Positions 46,686-57,472 of a stretch of DNA of 64,000 nucleotides are shown piece by piece (positions within the stretch are counted from its first letter, which is position 1; every line of letters starts with the position of its first letter). Origin of the DNA: Coprinus comatus (lineage: Eukaryota > Basidiomycota > Agaricomycetes > Agaricales > Agaricaceae); assembly GCA_034638255.1 (NCBI GenBank), contig JAWPGT010000002.1:1612001-1676000 (forward strand). Direction: 5' to 3'. Both the position numbers and the translations under genes were made by a program. Below the pieces are notes generated by a model that saw nothing but the letters and a program-made list of their open reading frames with translations, had not been told where the DNA came from and searched no databases.

Positions 46686-49319
46686 TTGCAATTCCGGGGG
46701 TTTATTTTTTGATTTCGGGGGTATCGATCGAGGTAATATTTCAGTTTTTCTTTTTTCGAAGTAGAAACGGTGTGGCAATCAAAAAGTTATACAGGAAGCC
46801 ATGCGAGGAAAACAAACCCATCGAGATCTAGTTTGTGTATGTCTTACTAACTTCTGACTGAATAGTTAGCGACACTTAAAAGGAGATGCGGTTAAGTCAG
46901 TGGGAAGAATATTATGGCTGCCACTTAATAGAAGAGCGTGATTTTGGATCAAACCGCATGTAGGATTGGGTCTGAGAGACGATGAAGACTTTGTCTTTTT
47001 GATCAAGTCCGTTCAGAGTGGACTCTGTGTATAGTATGCTGCGTGTAGATAACCTGGATGTTGTCGGACTACGGATGGGATTTGAAATTGATGATGACCC
47101 ATTCAATATCAAACGTTTGACCGTTGAACGTGTTAAACTCCTTGAGATTGAGATTCAAATGTTGAATCTTCCACGCTTCAAGTACTATGGACCAATAAGA
47201 ATATGGTAAATAAAAATAAAACGGCAATACTATTACCCAATGTAGTTAAGACTCACGACTCACGAGCCATTGGGAGAAGAAAAAAAAAGATTCCAGTGTG
47301 AGAATGAGATGAGGTTGTATGTATATAACGAACATATTCGCGAGATCCTACACAGAATTCGTCTTTAGAAAATCACCAAATGTACAATACAAGAATGCAG
47401 GATGTTAATGTCTTTTTTATAGCCATAGTCACCAGAATAGATTCCACTGGGCGCCGCCATCTGACAGAACCTTCTTCCTGTACCGATCTATTAAACGTTT
47501 CAGAGTTTTATTAAATAGATACGTACCTTAATGCACAGTATGTAGTATGCTAAAATTGAAGCACTATCGATTATGTTTACTGACAAATGGTCAGATATAG
47601 CACATGGAATATTGGATAAATTATACAATACCTCAACGCTCATTGACTTCAATTTCTGATGCTTATCTCCTGAGAACATTCCAACGCTCAAAAGTTTCTA
47701 TACATAATACTACTACAAGACCGACTCTATCTTCCTTTCCATTTGATGATGTACTCTGAATCATAGGTCATAGCCCCATAGTAGCGCTAGGTATCCTTGA
47801 TTTTGATTGTGATAATTACCAATAGTACTGATTGCTTTCTACTGTTCTACTGATGAACCATCCTTCTCTCTTGAGATTATAAGATAACGGACTCTCATAG
47901 GTTCCGAAGGTTGGGATGAACGGTTTTTTTTTGGGATAAACTTAGAGATACCAGTGATTCACGAGTTGTGACGAGTTATAAAGAGTGTTTGGAACTTCCC
48001 TTGAAACATTATATTGTGTATAGGTTAGAAAAGTCTTAAGCTGTACACTCGGCGTCGCCGATTCACAATGGTGAGTAAGACATGATCTAATAGGAGTTGT
48101 TATTATAACAATAAACAAAACACAAAAGCTGTGTACAGTACAGAATTCCACAAATTTATGTTTTTTTTTTTGTAGTAAAATTTTAATATAGGAAGTCCGG
48201 AGATGTACTTTGGGTGTTCAACGAATTAATAGTTTGAAACATGTTGTGGTACTATATACATATAGACACAACTGGTTTGTAAGTCGTACTAGTTCATATA
48301 TAACGTTCATAATTATCTCAAACTATACAAATCTCTATACCAATTCATAAGTTTGGGAATCATAGAACTTTCTAGTACACTAAACGGTTGAAATCTCCTC
48401 AACGATTTATATTTAAAATCTAACAGTCCCAAAATTAAACAAAGAGGTTAGTTCGAAATTCCCTGCATGAACTGCACACAAAATAAATATATACATATAC
48501 CTTGTACTTGGGTAAAGGCTAACCTTCTAGAGAGTAGAATCGGTCCCGCGTTTTTTCTATTAATAGTTTTGTAATCATAATGTAGTTTTTTTTTTTTTTT
48601 CGGATTCTGATTCCTGAAACATGCAGTAAGCAATTCATGATCCTTTTACATAAAACTGCGCAGAATTCTACAATTTTATTTTTAAAAAGTTTCGGAGGAA
48701 TCGGAATTCTGAATAAAGCACCGCCGCTTTGACTAGCTTTGACCGGTTGAGCTTGAATCTGCGAGTTGAATGATCAAGGTAGATATTTTCTCAGGTTACA
48801 CAGAGTTCTACAGATTTGAAATGATGCGAATAGGAATAATAATAGTTCATAGAGTACTAAAAGACAAAAGGGATAGACGAACATTGGGTAAGAATTGGGT
48901 ACTATGCGTAAGAGCATTTCTCCTTGGCGAAAGACCCAAGCATGTACCTACAGTAGATCCATAGTTTCCGTTTACTCATTCAGGACACTCGATAATCGCT
49001 GGTCACTGGGCCCTAACTTGTGGTAGGGATTTCGGCATCCGTGAAGACGTCACCAAGAATTCGGGTACAAGTGGGTTTCCGACTCCTACAACTTTCTCAA
49101 ATTCAAGGTTGAAATTATACGATGATAATTTGGCTCGGTATTAACAAATATTAATCCCTAACATCTCCCTATTACTACTCCCCCAACACCTCTTACTTGA
49201 AAACATAAAATACCAACGAAAAATTGCAAAAAGCACAAAAACTTTCGGGGTTAGGTGGGGTCCCATCCCAACAATACGACCCACACACATAATAAAATAA
49301 ACATAAAAACAACCTATTT

Positions 49320-51537
49320 TCAAACATCACCAAAAACCAACCTCTCAACAACCTCTTTAACAACCTTTGCATCGGCTCTACCTCTACTTTCTTTCATAAC
49401 AACACCAACGATCTTATTCAAAACATTACCATTCCTTTGTCCATTTTTTGTAGCTGCTTCAACTACCGAAGGTAGTTTATTAATTGCTTCTTGACATAAT
49501 TTGATTAATGGATCTGTTTCCGAGTTCGTTTTGGATATCAAATCTGTGATAGTTCTTGTACCAACGCAAGTACCAGAAGATGAGACGGAATTTTCCGATG
49601 ATGGGGAAGACAGCGACGTTGATGATGAAGATGATGATGGAGAAAAAGCAAGTAGATCAAGTTCTTTTGCGAGTTGAAGAGGTGAACTACCCATCAAATC
49701 TTGATGCTTCATCTTTAACATATTTCGTATCAATTGTTTCCCTGTCGTACCTAAATAACGGTTGTAACACACGTCAGTGAGCATTTTGAAGAGTAAATGA
49801 TACGTTTAGTTTACCAGTGATAATTCTAGATTGAACCATATCAATAAGTTCACCTAACTGAGCAGTCGTTATCGTATTTTCCTGGAACGTCTTTTTCAGA
49901 GTTGATAGTTGACCGAGTAGTTCATGAGTCATCCTAGATAAACATCAGAACTTGCGCCGTTTCAAAACCCATTGAAGATGTACCAATTCGCAACGACCTT
50001 TGGATCTCTAGTCTTCCCATCTCCATCTCCTTCAACAAGCCTATCGAAATACCTAACAGCCCCACTCTCTCCTGGATCTTCACCATCAAGCTTAACATCC
50101 CTTCCATTATCAATATTCAACAAAACCTCAACATCCCTTTCAGAAAGTTCATAATCCTCTTTCAAACGATTACGCGTAACCCAAGGTAATTCAGGAAGAC
50201 ACTTTTGTATAGAACTAATTCGATCTTGACTGATCCTCAACACACCCAGGTTTGGATCTGGCATGTATCGATAGTCGGGTGCGTCTTCTTTAGATCGTAA
50301 ACGGAATGTTTGGAACGTGAGTTCATCAAATCCTCGAGTTTCTTGTTCTATACCATTTGAAGAGGTATTTGGTGAAGATAGGATGGCACTTTGCCGTTTT
50401 ATTTCATAGACTGATAGTTTTTGTTAGCATTTAACATCATGAGAAAGTTTGAATAACGTACTAATTGCTGCTGTGATGAATCGTACGCTATTCAGATTTT
50501 TAATTTCGCAACGCGTTCCTGAACCTGGTGGAGCATCTCTACGGTTAATAGAGACATTGACGTCGCAGCGCAAAGAGCCCTATTGGTCAATGGATCAATA
50601 AGGTATAGAGTTGAAGTATAAGCAGAACCTACATCTTCCATATTTCCGTCACTTGACCCTACAGCACGTAAAAGTGATTGCAAAGCGCGTACATAGTTAG
50701 CCGCTTCTTCCGGAGAGCTAGGTGGGGTCGAATTGTAAGAGAGAATAGCCTAGAATGCAACTAGAAACTTGCCGTAGGTCGGGTTCAGAGACAATTTCCA
50801 TAAGACCGGTTCCGGCCCTATTCAAATCAATTTGGGAAGTACGAATTCGCGGTACAAAGGTAGATTTTGCGGTATCCTATGTTCTTGCATGCTTGAGAAG
50901 ATGTTCGATCAAAAAATGCGGAGGATAATATTATATGTACCTGCTCTAGTTGGATTTGTTTTATCCGAATGGGGATTTTTATTTTTTCTGAATAAAGATA
51001 GAGAATACCATTCTTAGCGAGAGGGGCTGGTCGTGGTTGTCAATAGGACGTTGAAGAATCTAGCCTTGGCCTCGACCCCTCACCGTATTGCTGGGTTATC
51101 TGATAGCCAGAAGGAAGATCTGAATAGAAATAGTGTTTACGGTCAAAGGTGGATGAAGGTTGGATATCACAGCCTAGTGCCAGTGCGGTGCGGAGGGCCA
51201 GATCGACACAAACGGGGTTGAGTTTCTGCAGTTCGGTGAGTGTGCGTAAGACAGGGACGAGTGACCACGCACTGGCAAAGTTCCGGGAAATGCAGCATCG
51301 AAAGCGGATACATTTGTATTTGGCGGAGTATGGGAAGAATACTCGGAAGTATGCGAGTCTGTTTGAAAAATCAAAAAGGATGTCTAGACCTTATGGCAAG
51401 CACATACGCGAGAAAAGTTTGCGACGAGATTTTATTTGAGCGTGAGTTTCTACGCCTATGACTACCTGCCAGTCTGGCCAGCGTTTGTCGGCTGTGGGTG
51501 CAGCATGGAAGAGTCGACTGATGCCATTTCTGCGCAT
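49320..51537 (-). CDS. PET112: Mitochondrial Glu/Asp-tRNA amidotransferase subunit B (GatB/Pet112)
   Basis: This subunit of the GatFAB-type transamidosome converts mischarged Glu-tRNA(Gln) to Gln-tRNA(Gln) in mitochondria. It starts [20 protein letters not shown] at 51,537, a basic leader without acidic residues at its start that fits mitochondrial import. The catalytic-cradle domain follows: [59 protein letters not shown]. Further on come [42 protein letters not shown] and the C-terminal QAD-like domain ending [13 protein letters not shown] at 49,320. Several short introns are needed, for example after CGTCGCAAACTTTTCTCGC (gtatgt) and after TTGCCA (gtgcgt). A serine-rich insert (about 49,590-49,655) interrupts the C-terminal domain. 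It is divergent from OFD1, with 234 bp between starts. Confidence 0.92.
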
Positions 51538-51771
51538 GGAGGATTGTGCTTGGGATGAATTCAAATATTCAGACAGGGAGGATGAAGAGGAGTCACGTGG
51601 GTGCAGCTAGAATAGGGCTAGAAGATGGCTGGAAGACACGAGGGATGTGTGAAGGAGAAGTGTTTTAATGAATATTTAATTATTTATTGTTGAGCCTGGA
51701 AAGGTCTCGCCCATTTACCTGATCACCATTTAAAAATTATCTTTTCTTTCCCTTTTCTGCCATTGTTCTTC
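51538..51771. promoter_or_regulatory. Divergent promoter region GatB / OFD1
   Basis: The 234 bp lie between opposite start codons. An AT-rich core (gaatatttaattatttattg, about 51,668-51,687) and a pyrimidine-rich stretch just before the OFD1 start (cttttctttcccttttctgc) are the only visible landmarks. Confidence 0.4.
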
Positions 51772-54089
51772 ATGGCCCGTACACACGCTAGAGACGGTTC
51801 CCCCTGCGGCGACCAGGAAGCAGATCCCGCAAAGGTCCTCAAGCGCTTCAAGTCCTCAGATGCTGCCCAGCACATAGAAGACTTAACTCGCCATTTCGCA
51901 AACGGCGTCCTTGATCATAACAACATTGCTCAGCTGCACACTACCTACGCATCCAATGACCCATACAAATACGCAGTCGTAGACAAACTCTTTCAGGAAG
52001 ACCTACTTGTCAAGGTCAAGGACGAATGTGTTAGCCAGCTCAGCTTCACCGAGAAGGAGACGGACATCTACAAGGTCAGCGCTACTCCGCTTTCGCTGCC
52101 ACTTCCTTTCTCATAGGCAGCAGGTAAACCAAACTGGAGATCTCGCATCCCTCAACTACCTTACCCCCCAACAAATTGGCCTTCTCCCCAATCTCCTCAC
52201 TCTCAGAGATGCTCTCTACTCTCAAAACTTCCGCAGCTTTATCCGAGCTGTAACTGGCTGTGGCCCTCTCTCAGGAATAAAGCAGGACATGTCCGTCAAC
52301 TCATACACAAAAGGCTGCCATCTCCTCAACCATGACGATGTCATCGGCTCACGCAGAGTTTCTTATATCTTATACATGCCGCTCCCACACTATCAGATGT
52401 GGCAGAAAGACTGGGGAGGTTCACTCGAGCTCTATCCCACAGTAAAAAATGAAGACGGCCAGTTCGAGCCCGAATCAATCCCCGCAAAATCAATCCCACC
52501 CAGCTGGAATCAATTCATCTTTTTTGAAGTCCAACCTGGCAAAAGTTTCCATTCGGTGGAGGAAGTCGTTATTGGCGGAGATGAAGATCCTAGGGAACGA
52601 CTGAGTATCAGCGGATGGTTCCATGCTGCACAAGAAGGCGAGGATGGTTTTGTCCCAGAACAACCTACAACCACTCAGAGCTCAAGAGAACAACTTGTAC
52701 GCCCTTTTTCATATATTTCGTTATCTTATCTTCATTATATTCATATTTGTTTCATCTAGCAAAACACAAAAACTGTATTTAAGCAATATCCTTCCACCCA
52801 GGACCAAGAAGCCCTTGTTGGCGCAAACACCCTTGCTGATGATGACCGAGAGTTCCTTTCAGAATTCCTCAACCCAGTCTATCTCACCCCGCGTACCATG
52901 CAAACTCTCGCTGCTCGTTTCGCCGAGGAATCCCAAGTCGAGCTTCATAGTTTCCTTAACCACGCTTTGGCAGAAACTCTCGAACATCGATTAAGGGAAA
53001 TTGATCAAAGAGATGGTCTAGGCATCAATCGTCCTAAAACTATACCTCCACATACAGCGGGAATAAACACCAGTGGCGCCAGCTCATCTAATTCCTATTT
53101 CGCCTCACGTTCGTCCACGTTTTCAAATACCTCGAGTTCAATAACACGAAGTCCAAATCAACGTCGTTCAGGTTCAATCACACCTATTCAACCTCCCCCA
53201 TCTAATTGGATTGTCCGAGGACCTCCACATAAATGGCGTTACTGTGTTTTAGCCTCTAAAAACAATAAACCTGCAGAAGCTGTAATTCCAAGAGCAGCAC
53301 AAGTTTCATCAGATGAAATTTTACGTTCACTTCAAGATGAATTGTTCCCTTCACCTGCCTTTAGAGCTTGGTTGTCTATTGTTGCTTCTATGATGCCTTT
53401 AGGTTGGTCTGCGGAAGCAAGAAGATTTAGACCTGGTTTGGATTATACTTTGGCTACTAGTGACGAAGATGATGCTAGATTGGATGTTGTACTTGGTTTG
53501 ACACCTGAAGTTAAAGGTCAACCTTTACAGAATGGTATGGCGAGAGGTTGGCAAGCTGCTGAATGGGGTGGTTGGGAGGTACAAATTGCTTCTTATTACC
53601 TGTTCATTATGCTGATATATGTATTTTCTTTTTTAGTGTTACATGGCTCCTCATAACGAAGAAGACGATCCAGCAGTATACAGATCAGGATGCCATAAAA
53701 CACGTTCCGCACCTCCTCCGCCACCACATACAAACGGAAAATTCCCTACAACAAAAGACAGAGCGGCGGCAATGGACGTTGATGCAACCTCTTATCGATC
53801 ACCACGAAGAGAACCTTCAGATTCACCTCCAACAAACGGTAACCATATAACGGATATGTACACCGAAGACGGTTCAGAAGTAGAAGAAGATGATAGTACT
53901 TTGTTGACCGTTCAACCTGGATTCAATAGGTTATTATTGGTATTGAGAGATCAGAGAGTTATGAGGTTTGTTAAGTATATTTCCGCTAGTGCTGAAGGTT
54001 CTAGGTGGGACGTTTGTGGTGAATATGAGATTGGGATGTTATTGGAAGAGGAAGAGGAAGGTAATGCCAATGGTAATGGTGTGGCGTAA
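51772..54089 (+). CDS. OFD1: Ofd1/Tpa1 prolyl hydroxylase family dioxygenase
   Basis: This Fe(II)/2-oxoglutarate oxygenase hydroxylates a ribosomal uS12 proline and, in fission yeast, regulates the SREBP homologue Sre1. Four exons (51772-52074, 52124-52696, 52760-53578, 53637-54089) give 715 residues. The N-terminal catalytic domain has YKVNQTGDLASL, then the metal triad H171-x-D173 (in LLNHDD) and H244 (in GKSFHSVEEV), with R260 (RLSISGWFH) for 2-oxoglutarate. The second, inactive double-stranded beta-helix domain spans the rest, interrupted by an S/P-rich stretch (about 53,050-53,200) and a second disordered insert near the C-terminus. The ATG at 51,772 is used because the preceding in-frame codon is not ATG. 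The end is acidic (EEEEEGNANGNG). It is longer than yeast Tpa1 (about 640) because of the inserts. Confidence 0.93.
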
Positions 54090-54792
54090 TAAAATAAAAT
54101 AAAATAAAATGAGGAATAAGGATTTTTCCTTCTTTTTTTTTTTTTTTTTTCTTTCTCCGCCTTTCTCTTATGCTTCTGTTGCTGTGTCTGCTTTCACCTT
54201 TTTCTTTTGTGTTTAGTGTGTGTGCGTGTGTTTCTGTTGTTGTTCTTTTAGGATTCGTGTCGTTTTCCTTCCCTCCTTTTATCATGTTCTTTACATAAAT
54301 AGCTGGATAGTTATCGATGATCTCTCTCCCTTTACCATTACACTAATTCAATTTTTTTTCAACTTTGTCTGAAGTTGTTCGTTTTCGTCCCTTCTTTGTT
54401 CTTTTAAGTCATTTTGGTTAGTTTTGTTTGCCGCTTCTCACATTTTCGACGTTCTCGGTGTTTTGTTTTTTTTGGTGGCGCGTTCGATGTACTTCGTTGC
54501 TTCAAACAAGAGTTGTGTTGAAGAGTTTTTATTTAATATTTTAAAGTACGGTATCCAGGTAGGCCGTATAGGCCTCTTATAGGATACACTTAACGAAAGA
54601 TGAGACAACGTTCTACTTCCCTTCCTCACAACTCGTGGTAATATAGTACATGCATGTTCAGATCCATCATTTGTACTGTATATAAAACCTTATATCAACA
54701 CGAAACAGGATCCACCATTTTTTGTAGTAAGTTGAAAGAAGAAAAAAAAAATCACAAAGAAAATACAGTAAGACGACTAAAGAGAACTTTTT
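54090..54792. other. Convergent 3' flanks of OFD1 and the Nop13-like gene
   Basis: The 703 bp between two convergent stop codons begin with a pentamer repeat (AAAAT, 54,090-54,110) and a run of about 17 T near 54,134-54,150, then TG/TC-rich sequence. No gene is seen. Both transcripts probably end here. Confidence 0.5.
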
Positions 54793-56896
54793 TCAAAAAG
54801 TAATTTTTTGTCCTTGACTAGGAACAATGGCAGCACTACCTCTTGCGGCAGTAGCCAAAGCGGCTCCAGGTTTAGGTCTACCTCCTCCTCCTCCTCTATA
54901 TGAACCGCTGCCACGACCTCCACGACCTCCGGTTACACCTCTACTTCCTCTGCCTCCTCTACCTCTAACTCCACCACGACTCCCACCACCTCCCCAAGCT
55001 TCTGATTGTTGAGGTCTAGAAGGTCCTCTTGAATATTGTTGTTGTTGTTGTTGAACATCTTCAAGAGAATCTACATCCATCTTTGGATTTGCATTTAAAT
55101 TTGTGTGTTCTTCTTGTTCATGAGATCTATCTTGTCGTTCGTTTTGTCGACTTCTTGAGAATTTTCTATCACCACCGCCACCGCCATTAAATCCAGAACC
55201 AGAGCCAGAGCCAGAGCCAGAGCCAGAACCAGGGCCAGAACCAGAACCAGACACAACAGAATCTTGATCAAGTTTTGGTCTAGGCGTTTTAATTGCACCA
55301 CGTCGAACAGCATCAGCACCTGCATATTCAACAACTAGATCACGACCGTTAAGATGATGGTTTCTAGTATTAATAAGTGCACTTGTTGCATGTTCTATAG
55401 TTGAGAAATCCACAAATGCGAAACTACATTTATAAAGAAGTTGTGTTAGTGGTGAGAAGAAAATGTGTACGACAGAGACGTACCCTTTACATTTCCCTGT
55501 ATCTTCGAAAGTTCCTAATCTAATTTTCCGAATCCAAGGTACTTCTTCGACTACTTTCTTCTCTTCAATATTGTCAGTACCAATATCATCTCCCTTTTCT
55601 TCTTTCATTTCCACTTCAACCTTCTCCTTCTCATCCTCCTTTTCCTTTTCATTCACACTACTATCCTTGTCCTTTTGTTTACCCTTGGCACGCGGTTTAT
55701 GAGCTTCCAGAAGTTGTTTAATCGATTCTTCAGTAGTATCGAAACTCAAATTTCCAAAAAACAAAGTAGGAGCAGGAGGTTGTTTTTGTTTTTGTAAAAT
55801 CTTTTGAGCTGTTTTAGATAATGATTTTTTAACTCCGTTGATTGTTAATGAATCTCCAACTGTTGGTTGAGTTGGTCTTCCAGTGAAATCATCACCTTGA
55901 AAAAAAAAAAAAAAAAAAAAAAAAAGTGAATGAGCATAATTGAAAAAATAAAAATAAAAAATAATTCAAAGAAAAACGATGTAAATTGATATTTACCATC
56001 TTTTATAAGAAGTTTTCTTCCTAGTAATGGTTGTTCAGAAAGTTCAATAGCAGCTACTTTTGCTTCAGGTTTATCGAAATCCACATATGCGAACCTTGAA
56101 CCAATTCCAATAAGTCACAAGAAACATAGAAAAAGTAAAAATAAAAATAAAATAAAAATAAAACTCACCCACGATTCTCCTTCAAATTAAAAGGACCTCT
56201 AGCAGCTTTTATAGGTAAATTAACCCTAACAACTTCCCCAGGAACCCCTCTATTATTAAAAAAGCTCCTCAAATCCTCTTCTGTAGTTTTAAACGACATA
56301 TTCCCAACCCATACCGAATTCCTTCGTTTTTCAGGCGCAGTAATAGTACTTGTTGTTTTTGTTTTTGTTTTAATAGAAGAACCATCTTTAAGTTTTCTTT
56401 TCTTTTGAGGTGAAGCACCGTCCTCAACGTCATCGTCATTATTTCCTGATCCAGAACGAGTTTTACTTTTTTCCAATTTCTTTTGTTTACGACGTGCTGC
56501 ATGTGAAAGTGCTGGTGTATCTTCTTCTTCATTTTCTTCTTGTTCTCCTCGTTCTCGTTCTCTCTCTTTCTCTATCTCTTCTCTTCCTATTTTTCCTTTT
56601 CCTTTTCCCTTGGTTTTTCCTTTTCCTCCATCCTCAACGTCAACATCCGAATCTCCATTTTCTTCATCACTATCCTTATCCTTCTCGGTCTTAACACCAC
56701 TCCCTTTTGACTTCAATTTCGGTTTCGATTTCGATTTCACATTTTCACTACTAGAATCATCATCCTCCGAGTCCGAGTCCAAGTCCGAGTCCAAGTCCAC
56801 AACAAGCTTTACTTCTTTTTCCTTAGTTTGTCGTTTCCGTTTATGTGTCGTAGGGGGTGGTGAAGGTGAGCTTGATACAGATGACGAAGAACTCAT
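54793..56896 (-). CDS. Nop13-like nucleolar protein with two RRMs and an RGG tail
   Basis: It starts MSSSSSVSSSPSPPP at 56,896. The N-terminal 170 residues alternate S/D/E and K/R runs, typical of nucleolar proteins. The first RRM starts NSVWVGNMSFKTTEEDLRSFF; a splice (CGTGG|gtgagt) joins GFAYVDFDKPEAK. A linker rich in Q and K leads to the second RRM, APTLFFGNLSFDTTEESIKQLL, which contains an acidic K/E insert and, after another splice, GKCKGFAFVDFSTIEHATSAL. The tail has a GSGSGS run, Q-rich DVQQQQQQY, then RGG-rich sequence ending at 54,793. The layout matches fungal Nop13/Nop12-type pre-60S assembly factors. One intron (about 55,870-56,000) contains a run of about 27 A on plus (T on the coding strand), serving as its polypyrimidine tract. 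A nucleolin-like name is an alternative. Confidence 0.82.
55191..55252 (-). repeat. Hexanucleotide repeat coding for Gly-Ser
   Basis: CCAGAG/CCAGAA units are repeated about nine times, encoding alternating Gly and Ser in the Nop13-like protein. Length variation here would change the linker by whole dipeptides without breaking the frame. Confidence 0.8.
55895..55926. repeat. Poly(A)/poly(T) run inside an intron
   Basis: About 27 consecutive A on plus (T on the coding strand of the Nop13-like gene) lie just before the acceptor ttcaag|GTGATG. It acts as the pyrimidine tract of this intron and is likely to vary in length. Confidence 0.7.
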
Positions 56897-57472
56897 CTTT
56901 TTATGAAGTGTAAGAGGGGGAGTATATGAGATAACTAACTACTTTCCCTGCAGAACAGAAATTGTTAAAATTCTGATCAATTGATCTCTCTTTCTAAAAC
57001 ACGTGATGCAACATTGAAATTGAGATCCCAATTTAAAATCGTAAAAATGAGTGATTTTTTAATGAGAGTACTGGTGAGAGAGAGAGGGTATAAATATATA
57101 CGTAGGAAAAAAAAAAACACTGATATGAACAACCTAAACAACCATGTAGTCTACTAGTTGTTGTAGTCACTAGAAGTTCCAAGTTAGAAGGTAGTAGTGT
57201 TGTAGTTGTACATTAACCAAGAGAATATGTTATATAAAAAAAGGGAATGTGAATACTAGTTTGTTTCTGAGATAGATGTTACGAGGAAATAGAAAAGGAA
57301 TGTGAACGGTCCATAACCAGGATGGATGTTGACAAGAAGATAATGAACGAATGTGTTATGGATGGTTCGGCAAAGATTGTGATATGGTACCAATGATCAA
57401 AAGAGAAAAGTCAATAAATAATCAAAATGTCTTGATGTGCGAGTATGAGTGGGAGTGATGGATAAAATGTGC
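56897..57472. other. Intergenic, 0.6 kb
   Basis: This is the upstream region of the Nop13-like gene and the 3' flank of the coiled-coil gene, both on minus. It contains a GA-rich stretch (gagagagagagg near 57,074) and an A run near 57,107. No gene is seen. Confidence 0.5.

Larger units (their letters stand above)
44068..49319. other. Gene-poor block, 5.3 kb
   Basis: No gene is supported. The sequence is A+T-rich with many stops in every frame; the longest frames are 60-75 codons. It contains a CCA/CAT microsatellite at about 46,128-46,158, a 15-base tandem duplication at 46,655-46,685 and T runs near 48,163 and 48,585. The final part is the GatB 3' flank. No tRNA, transposon or promoter could be identified. 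Confidence 0.5.

Noticed and set aside
56410..56906. Plus-strand L/S/F-rich frames
   Set aside because: They are antisense to the K/E/S-rich first exon of the Nop13-like gene.
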